A stretch of DNA of 64,000 nt from Nematopogon swammerdamellus (taxonomy: Eukaryota; Arthropoda; Insecta; Lepidoptera; Adelidae): the NCBI GenBank assembly GCA_946902875.1, contig OX336355.1, positions 15,285,347 through 15,349,346 on the forward strand. The letters run 5' to 3'. Below, piece after piece: positions 58,901 to 64,000 of the stretch (the first letter of the stretch is position 1; each line of letters starts with the position of its first letter). A model generated the notes under the pieces. That model saw only the letters and a list, made by a program, of their open reading frames with translations, did no database searches and was not told where the DNA came from. Made by a program: the position numbers and the translations under genes.

Positions 58901-59878
58901 CCTACTGACTAAGCCACCCATACCGGATTATACATAAATAACAAATAGGTAGATAAGAGTTGCTTCATAGCTCAGCTCCATAGCTTCATGTAAAACTGCG
59001 TAGGTGAATTCTCTTACTAAGTGGTAGCTTAAAACTCGCTGGATCGGTACGATCACATTGAATGTCAATTCATTAATGTTTATAATAAGCAATTAAAAAA
59101 TTAATTTTATTAATCCTCGACGCAAAAGGAGGGGGTGTTATAAGTTTTACGACTACATCTATGTCTCTGTGTGTCTGTGGCATCGTATTTCCCAAACGGA
59201 TGAACCGATTTGAATGCGGTTTTTTATGTATTTATAATGTTAGCCCTAGAATAGGCTTTGTCTATAGTTGGGTGGCAATGACTGTGATCTTTAATTTTGA
59301 CGGTGCATTTAAATAAATCATGCAAATACAAAATATCTTTTTTTTTTATTGTTTCCGAACTAGCTGACTGTGTCCGAGGTCGAAGCCTCAGGCGCAGCCA
59401 ATATCACCCCCGAGGAGGTGCCAGTCCGGCTTGGAGGCGGACTAATGTCGCTGGGGAAAGGCTATTTACCCGCGATTTGAAGATCCGTGGATTGTAGGAG
59501 TGGGCAAAGATATTCCCCGGAAGCCCGTTCCACACATTTCCAGTGCGGCACAAGAACGATTTAGAGAATCGTGCCGTTCGAACTACTCGTCTGTCCACTA
59601 CAAAGGGGTGTTCCGCGAGAGTATGGCGGGTTTGGCGAAGGCGAACAGGAGGAGGAGGGATAAGGGAAGCAATTTCGTCAGAGCAGCGGCCATAGTAGCA
59701 ACAGCATAAATGTGTACAGCATAAAATGGCAACAGTCCTCACCTGCAGATGGTCCGGCGGTGGAGGTCCGTACATCCTGGTCGCGGCCTCGTAGGCGAGC
59801 CCGTAGTGTAGCTTGGACTGTACTGCGTAGTAATGGTACAGCCAGGGGTTCGCCTTCATCACGGCCGCTTCAGGCTCG
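55888..59878 (-). CDS. Unrecognised multi-exon gene, Pro/Ser/Thr/Tyr-rich, probably nuclear (partial)
   Basis: Exons join(59743..59878, 57975..58165, 56453..57153, 55888..55937), minus. All visible donors are GTGAG and all acceptors are CAG/TAG, and the three junctions agree in phase (0, 2, 1), which is hard to get by chance. The translated part is about 359 residues. It contains KANPWLYHYYAVQSKLHYG, AYEAATRMYGPPPPDHLQ, a Gly/Pro/Asn-rich stretch, a nuclear-localisation-like NAKRKHKSSDEPK, FVFDWSPEQYVPHNSS, a Ser/Thr/Pro-rich middle (TTTPPTPSGTPSAYTHSY) and a basic end (APKRNRGKRPIVLTMENM). No catalytic domain or zinc finger is visible. The composition suggests the low-complexity C-terminal half of a transcription regulator whose DNA-binding domain would be in missing 5' exons (right of 59878), but this is inference and I do not recognise the family. 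Introns carry S1, C, D and LINE copies. Confidence 0.7.
56115..56375 (+). mobile_element. LINE C-terminal fragment in the last intron of the unnamed gene
   Basis: GRMDDRRLTKEICGSNVGGR, KGRPRRTYLDQIGHVLKKDQ and ESGRGGRGVSGS are the C-terminal end of a non-LTR reverse transcriptase polyprotein. It is opposite in strand to the host gene. Confidence 0.75.
56453..57153 (-). CDS. Unnamed gene, large exon (233 codons)
   Basis: Acceptor TTTTGTTTCAG, then GTACCACCACC (YHHLRVEETRIPIQPN). It runs to AAAATAAAAT with donor GTGAGTATT. Contains the NLS-like KRKHKSSDEPK, ALAPSSIISRRPAAKN, SPPWSESALQKVPDVCHQD, FDWSPEQYVP and PKRNRGKRPIVLTMENMF. Confidence 0.75.
57364..57424 (+). mobile_element. Short repeat family C fragment
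   Basis: CAGCACAACACCGATTACTC, CCATTGTCGGGATATAG. A short end piece. Confidence 0.6.
57630..57768 (+). mobile_element. Short repeat family C, 3' half
   Basis: TGATCGATTGAATCTTGTTC, GTGATGGTCGGTGTTGTGCT, CTTACCCCGATTGTCGGGAT, TCAGCGTGTG. Confidence 0.75.
57975..58165 (-). CDS. Unnamed gene, internal exon
   Basis: Acceptor ATGTCTTGCAG, then GTCTACCCGCC. It encodes YPPAVQYPVPPGGCLNGNQG, PNPGLQPQVPHAPSHVTAVH, YAYERPDTGPVDYSVHMADD and ends in donor GTGAGACC. Pro/Tyr/Asn-rich, disordered-looking. Confidence 0.75.
58217..58537 (+). mobile_element. SINE S1, head-A version, complete
   Basis: GTACCGTGTGGGGCCGGAAC to an A tail at 58537, about 50 bp upstream of an exon acceptor in the opposite gene direction. 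Well preserved, so probably young. Confidence 0.9.
58690..58938 (+). mobile_element. SINE family D, head-truncated
   Basis: TAGCCTCTTACTAGGTGGTA, GACTTGGTTTTTACCACCG, CCTACCTTCTCGGAGGTGAT, AGCCACCCATACCGGATTAT. Confidence 0.8.
58939..59339. other. Intronic sequence with lepidopteran repeat fragment
   Basis: 59110..59240 (CGACTACATCTATGTCTCTG, GGATGAACCGATTTGAATGC) resembles the 40640..40862 repeat. No exon found. Confidence 0.5.
59340..59700 (-). mobile_element. LINE family F, 3' end
   Basis: Minus-strand ORF end: RIASLIPPPPVRLRQTRH-like, EHPFVVDRRVVRTARFSKSF, CRTGNVWNGLPGNIF, YNPRIFKSRVNSL, then a 3' UTR and A tail seen as the T-run at about 59338..59347. It lies 43 bp downstream of an exon of the unnamed gene, so that exon's frame appears to run on into it. 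Confidence 0.8.
59743..59878 (-). CDS. Unnamed gene, first recognisable exon
   Basis: Acceptor TTTTTTCATCAACAG, then CGAGCCTGAAGCG (EPEAAVMKANPWLYHYYAVQ). It ends CATCTGCAG with donor GTGAGGAC. It starts in phase 2, so at least one coding exon lies upstream (to the right), not found. The aromatic-rich PWLYHYY...LHYGLAYEAATRMY block is the most conserved-looking part of the protein. Confidence 0.75.
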
Positions 59879-59914
59879 CTGTTGATGAAAAAATGGCTTA
59901 TAATATCTATGTTT

Positions 59915-60304
59915 GGCAGTCTCGATAGCTCAGTGGTGCAGACAGTCGACTGTTGCTATTGATTGTTAAGCAACGCTGGGCGCGGTCAGTAGTTGGATGG
60001 GTGACCGCTCGACCGTTGGAGTCCGACCGTGGTTCGGATTCCACGTAAAACTGTAGGTCTTTTCCCTTAATTCTTACCTTATTAGGTGGTAGGGTTCAAC
60101 CCGCCCGGGTTGATACCACCGCACTGAATGAAACTTCGGTCGAAACGGCTATGTAAATAGTTTGTGTTTTCCGTCCAGTTTAGTGTAGCCGGCACGACCG
60201 AAAGGAAGCACTGACATGGCATCTAGTTCAGCCGGTGTTATGGGCTGACATCACGGATGTTGTAGGTGATGTAGCCAACCGTGTCAGTTTCAATAAAAAA
60301 AAAA
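59915..60304 (+). mobile_element. SINE S1, tRNA/5S-headed, complete
   Basis: TGGCAGTCTCGATAGCTCAG, TGTTAAGCAACGCTGGGCGC, GGTCAGTAGTTGGATGGGTG, B box GGTTCGGATTCC, core, body, A tail to 60304. Confidence 0.92.
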
Positions 60305-60554
60305 GTGATTTATTTCGGATGTAATACACACTCAAGTGCACCACAAAAACAGGAATCTGGAAAATTTGGGAAATTAGATTTGAGGCGAGAGGGGGGCAAT
60401 TATGTAAAATTATTGTAAATAGATGTGTAAATAAAAGGTAATAAATAAAGATAGTTATTTTATTTTATATTACTACTAATTTGTTACACTTTTGGCGCAT
60501 GACCAGTTATAAAACTAAATTAATAGATGACGAATTTGAACTATATTTACATGT

Positions 60555-61125
60555 GACAAGCAAAGAGTTTGTATTACGTCGCTGCGCTCCTTTATATATA
60601 GGAGCTTATCCTTTATTTATAGCAGCGCAGCGACGTTTTTTTTTTTTTATGGAACCTGACACGGTTCGCTACATCACCTACAACATCCGTGATGTCAGCC
60701 CATAACACAGGGTGAACTAGGTGCCATGTCAGTGCTTCCCTTCATTTCATATCGGCTACACTAAACTGGACGGAAAACACGAACTATTTACATAGCCGTT
60801 TCGACCGACGTTTCGTTCAGTGCGGTGGTACCAACCCGGCCGGGATAAACCCTACCACCTAGTAAGGTAAGAAGGGAAGGGACCTACAGTTTAACGTGGA
60901 ATCCGAATCACGGTCAGCCTCCAAAGGTCGAGCGGTCACCCATCCAAACACTGACCGCGCTCAGCGTTGCTTAATAACAGTTGACTAACCAACCGCGCCA
61001 CTGAGCTACCGAGGCTGACGAATTTTCTTATCCCTTAGTCGACTTTTACGACATGCGACGGGGAGAGATGCAGTGGGGCTATTCTTTTAAAGTACCGGCC
61101 CCACACGGTACAAACTCTTTGGTGA
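60555..61125. mobile_element. MITE (AGAGTTTGTATTACGTCGCTG) split by an S1 SINE
   Basis: CAAAGAGTTTGTATTACGTC at 60561 and its partner ACAAACTCTTTGGTGACAAG at 61108 are the two ends. The interior (GCTCCTTTATATATAGGAGC, AGCAGCGCAGCGACG) is interrupted at about 60636 by the SINE. The solo palindrome at 14237..14275 has the same ends. Confidence 0.7.
60636..61111 (-). mobile_element. SINE S1, longest composite form
   Basis: Minus orientation: head A (GTACCGTGTGGGGCCGGTAC near 61111), junction AAGGGATAAGAAAATTCGTC, tRNA/5S head, core, body, A tail at 60636. Same module order as 22061..22539. Confidence 0.92.
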
Positions 61126-61367
61126 CAAGTTGCAACTGTGTTGGGAGGTGACAAGTTGTAACCTTTTTGAGACGTGACAAATTATTACAAATTTATTACA
61201 TTTTTGGCGCATGACCAATTAGAACAATTTTTCGGGGTGACGAGTAGTACCCTGAATCAATGGTGTCCAGGTTCCGAACGCTCATTTCTTTCTAAACCCC
61301 CCCGGCGTGTACAAGTGACTTTTATCTCCTGCGACTCTACTATAGTCCTTTAGCAAATTTTTTTTAT

Positions 61368-61530
61368 AGAATGCGCAACTTGTGGCTCCGACCCACCTAT
61401 ATAGTGTCTAACGACGCCCGTGGACATTCGGTCGCATGCGGGGGTTGCGATTGCAATGCCGGCCTGACCTATATCACGCATCTCTTGAAGGACCCGAGAC
61501 TCTACCTGGGGGAAATATTAAATACATTCA
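61368..61530 (-). mobile_element. LINE family G 3' end
   Basis: TGTCTAACGACGCCCGTGGA, GCGGGGGTTGCGATTGCAAT, GGCCTGACC, GACCCGAGACTCTACC. Truncated at both ends. Confidence 0.65.
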
Positions 61531-61857
61531 AGACCGTTACATTTATGCTTTACTATCAATACTGACACTTAATTGCTTATCTTAAGATCTCTTAGGGCTC
61601 TAAGGGTTAGATGGTTAATAGATAATTGCGAAAAGGTTACGGTCGGAGGAGACTAAAGTGCCGGACCTAAGAGTGTACGTACATACATAATATTTCTTTC
61701 ATCTGCGTTTGAACTGATTTTTCTGAACATGTTCTAAACACGTTACAACAATCAATACTAATGATAAATCTGTAAGGGATAGAGTTAAGTTAAGTAAGTT
61801 TGTTTTATGAGATATTGCGTTTGTAGACTCTATGTATGATACTAAAACTAAATAGAC
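61531..61857. other. Unassigned spacer
   Basis: No gene or recognised repeat. Confidence 0.45.
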
Positions 61858-62688
61858 GATTTTTAGGGTTCCGTAGTCAACAAGGAACCCTTATAGTTTC
61901 GCCATGTCCATCCGTCTGTCTGTCTGTCCGTCTGTCCGCGGCTTAGCTCAGAGACCCTAAGGCCGACTGGCACCAACACGAGTTTAAAGTTAAGTAGCGA
62001 GTTATGGATTTAAACCCTATTTAAACCGGTTCCCACAGTCAGCGGGTGCTAGCTTAACGAGTTAAACTGGTTTATATATTAAATTTGTGTTGGTGCAAGT
62101 GGGCCTTAGTACTAGAAAGTTGTAAGTTGGTATGAGTATACATATACATAACGCCGACAAAGTGGTAAAATAAAAATTTTGAAATAATTTTTTTTAGTGT
62201 ACCTCCCCACACGTAAAGTGGGGATGATTTTTTTTTTCACGTCTACCCCATCGTGTGGGATGTCGTTGGATAGGTCTTTGGAAAATATTGTGGGTTTGTG
62301 AAAAGCATTTTTCGATTTAGAGATCCGTTTGCGAATTATTAAGCTTTTAATTGCTAATTTCTGTTAGAGTCAAGTGTCCCCACCCCCTGCCAGCTAAACG
62401 GTTGTTATTAGATATGTGAAAAAATTCACAGCAGTAGTATATATATCGAAATTAAAAGGAAAACTATCACAGCTAAGTAGGCTATACAGGTGGACGAGTA
62501 ATAGTCGACCAACTTATAAAATGTGCGGACGACGGCCATAATTTCACTGTTGAAGAACTTTTTCAAATTAACATTCATTTATTTCCCCTACAAAATTATA
62601 CAAATAAACAAATAATTTATCTTGATAGGGTTCCGCAACTACGGAACCCTACACTGCGCGTGGCCCGATACGCACTTGGCCGGTTTTT
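61858..62688 (-). repeat. Lepidopteran-type repeat (GCACTTGGCCGGTTTT end), with nested MITE
   Basis: Minus orientation of the family at 11.1 and 17.6 kb: TTTTTAGGGTTCCGTAGTC, GTCCATCCGTCTGTCTGTCT at the left, TACGGAACCCTACACTGCG and GCACTTGGCCGGTTTTTAG at the right. Confidence 0.75.
61966..62109. mobile_element. Palindromic MITE, second copy of the 37659 family
   Basis: GGCCGACTGGCACCAACACG ... AACTGGTTTATATATTAAAT ... GTGTTGGTGCAAGTGGGCC, opposite in orientation to 37659..37800 and nested inside the 61858..62688 repeat. Confidence 0.8.
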
Positions 62689-63794
62689 AGAAATCTTTTC
62701 TGTATATATGTATGTATACATATTCCTACATAACTCTTAAACCGATCATCCGAATTTGATTAAACTTAGTACAAGCACGTTTAATTATACAGGACATAGG
62801 ATAGGCTAAATAAAATTCAGTTCCGTTAACGCTAAGATGTGGCTCTCGTACAAACCGAATTGTTCCGCGCGCCGAAATAAAGATACCTTAGCGGGATTAC
62901 GTACTTTCTTCTTTTTAAATAGGAGTTTCACGCGAGCGAAGCCGCGAGCAAAAGCTATACATAATAATTTGGCTTCAACATAGTCTGTTATTAAACCCGA
63001 TAACTCCATGCCAATGCCTACCCACATTGGTTTATCTGTACCAGCCAATATATTCAACAATTCCCAACCCGCATTCCTTACACCAACATTATCACCCATT
63101 CGACCCAATCAAACGGTTCGACCTATGAATCCGACGTACCGGGCGAGGCGAGTCCGACAATGCCTACGACCTTTCGAACCGAATGAGGTTTCAAGAACGA
63201 CTCGCTGACCTTTGCAGCGCTCCAGCGCTGCAGCGGGGAAATGTCACCGACGACGGCGTCTCCCATTTTCTATGGGCTTTCTATTTCTAAACGTGTGCCC
63301 GTTTCGATTTCGATGGATTTATATTGAGCGGCGGGCCTTATCTTTAAATCGGATTAATTAAATGCCGTGAAATACGGCCCTTGAGTTCGTTGCGGTAGGA
63401 TGTGAGAATGTTATCTGGTAGAATTTTGCTTTTCCATTTGGGAGTGTTGACTTCAGTGATTTTTGTAACATTTCAGGTGGTGCTCTAGTCATTAAGTACA
63501 CCTTTATAATTTTTGTCATCAAAAGCAGTTTTAATAAAATAGTAAACAAAAATAAAACTAATTAGAATAAAATTAACCTAATGAAGAACTAAAACTAATT
63601 AAGTGTAATTATAATAATTGTAATAATATTTCATCCAATTCAGCCGACTGTCCCAAAGTGCCCAATACGCTGGCAGCGTTGCCGCTTTACAACTTTTGGT
63701 TTAAATGTTTTTTTTTATCGTAAAAAAAAAGAAGTTCCAACTTCTAAAAAAAAAATTAAACCTCGGAATATACCTCCTGGAGGAAACATTAATT
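62689..63794. other. Spacer with lepidopteran repeat remnant
   Basis: 62690..62960 contains a minus-strand open frame matching widespread repeat sequence (TAGCTTTTGCTCGCGGCTTC). 63205..63240 holds GCAGCGCTCCAGCGCTGC, a short palindrome. No gene recognised. Confidence 0.45.
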
Positions 63795-63915
63795 TTCGCG
63801 CGCCGAGCTACCTTAGGCAGAAGATCAACCTAGCCATTCAGAGGGGGAACGCTTCCTCCGTCATCGGCACAATGCCAATTTCGCCGACGATGGAGAAATA
63901 TTTTTATTTATAGTT
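63795..63915 (+). mobile_element. LINE C-terminal fragment ending RGNASSVIGTM
   Basis: LRQKINLAIQRGNASSVIGT, then PTMEKYFYL and a stop. Related to 15590..15745. Confidence 0.7.
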
Positions 63916-64000
63916 ATTTCATTTTATTTTGTACCTTTAAGTTTAATAATTGTATATGTATACGTGTTAAAAAAAAATTATTAAAAAAAATTTAAGGAGA

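Noticed and set aside
59404..59742. Extension of the unnamed gene's exon to 59404
   Set aside because: The frame runs past a good donor (GTGAGG at 59742) into a LINE F fragment; the next exon's phase fits the donor.
62806..63108. 100-residue minus-strand ORF
   Set aside because: Its C-terminal half is translated widespread lepidopteran repeat sequence (AFARGFARVKL type), not a gene.

Overview
The window looks like a repeat-rich insect nuclear genome, most probably a moth or butterfly. Coding sequence is sparse. The only long undamaged ORF is a conserved animal gene (MED24), and other genes are split by introns packed with transposable elements. Many repeats are of types familiar from Lepidoptera: the family beginning ACCGGCCAAGTGCGAG, the 'GCGGAGCCGCGGGCACAC' terminus, short RTE/Jockey/CR1-like LINE 3' ends, a mariner and a hAT remnant. 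I cannot name the species.

Three protein-coding genes are supported, all in the right third. (1) TRMT61A, catalytic subunit of the tRNA m1A58 methyltransferase, lies on the minus strand with four recognisable exons (47890 down to 43957). Its last exon or exons were not found. (2) MED24, a Mediator tail subunit, lies on the plus strand (48726..51710) as one uninterrupted ORF. It is head-to-head with TRMT61A across about 0.8 kb that probably holds both promoters. (3) An unrecognised gene lies on the minus strand (59878 down to 55888). Four exons join in frame at good splice sites and encode a Pro/Ser/Thr- and Tyr-rich, probably nuclear protein. Its 5' end was not found.

The rest (1..43 kb, all introns, 52..55 kb and 60..64 kb) is transposon territory. 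The dominant element is a SINE family called S1 here (about 25 copies or fragments). Its head combines a tRNA-like A box, a 5S rRNA-like middle and a tRNA-like B box, sometimes preceded by a further module ('head A'). Its body carries a hairpin-forming core that also occurs in a second, tRNA-headed SINE family (D). Family D shares its 3' tail with a LINE (E), its likely partner. A third short family (C) shares only head A. Other features include foldback elements, some with TA target duplications, a 751-bp hAT-like element with a perfect 8-bp target duplication, an internally deleted mariner, a hammerhead-like inverted repeat, and a four-fold 244-bp tandem array of a Ty3/gypsy integrase tail.

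The most striking observation is at 43437..44045. A six-copy, 104-bp satellite is made of the 3' part of TRMT61A exon 4 plus its splice donor, so a conserved catalytic-domain exon has become a minisatellite inside its own gene. Other tandem arrays are at 21.2, 33.4, 38.3, 41.2 and 52.5 kb.
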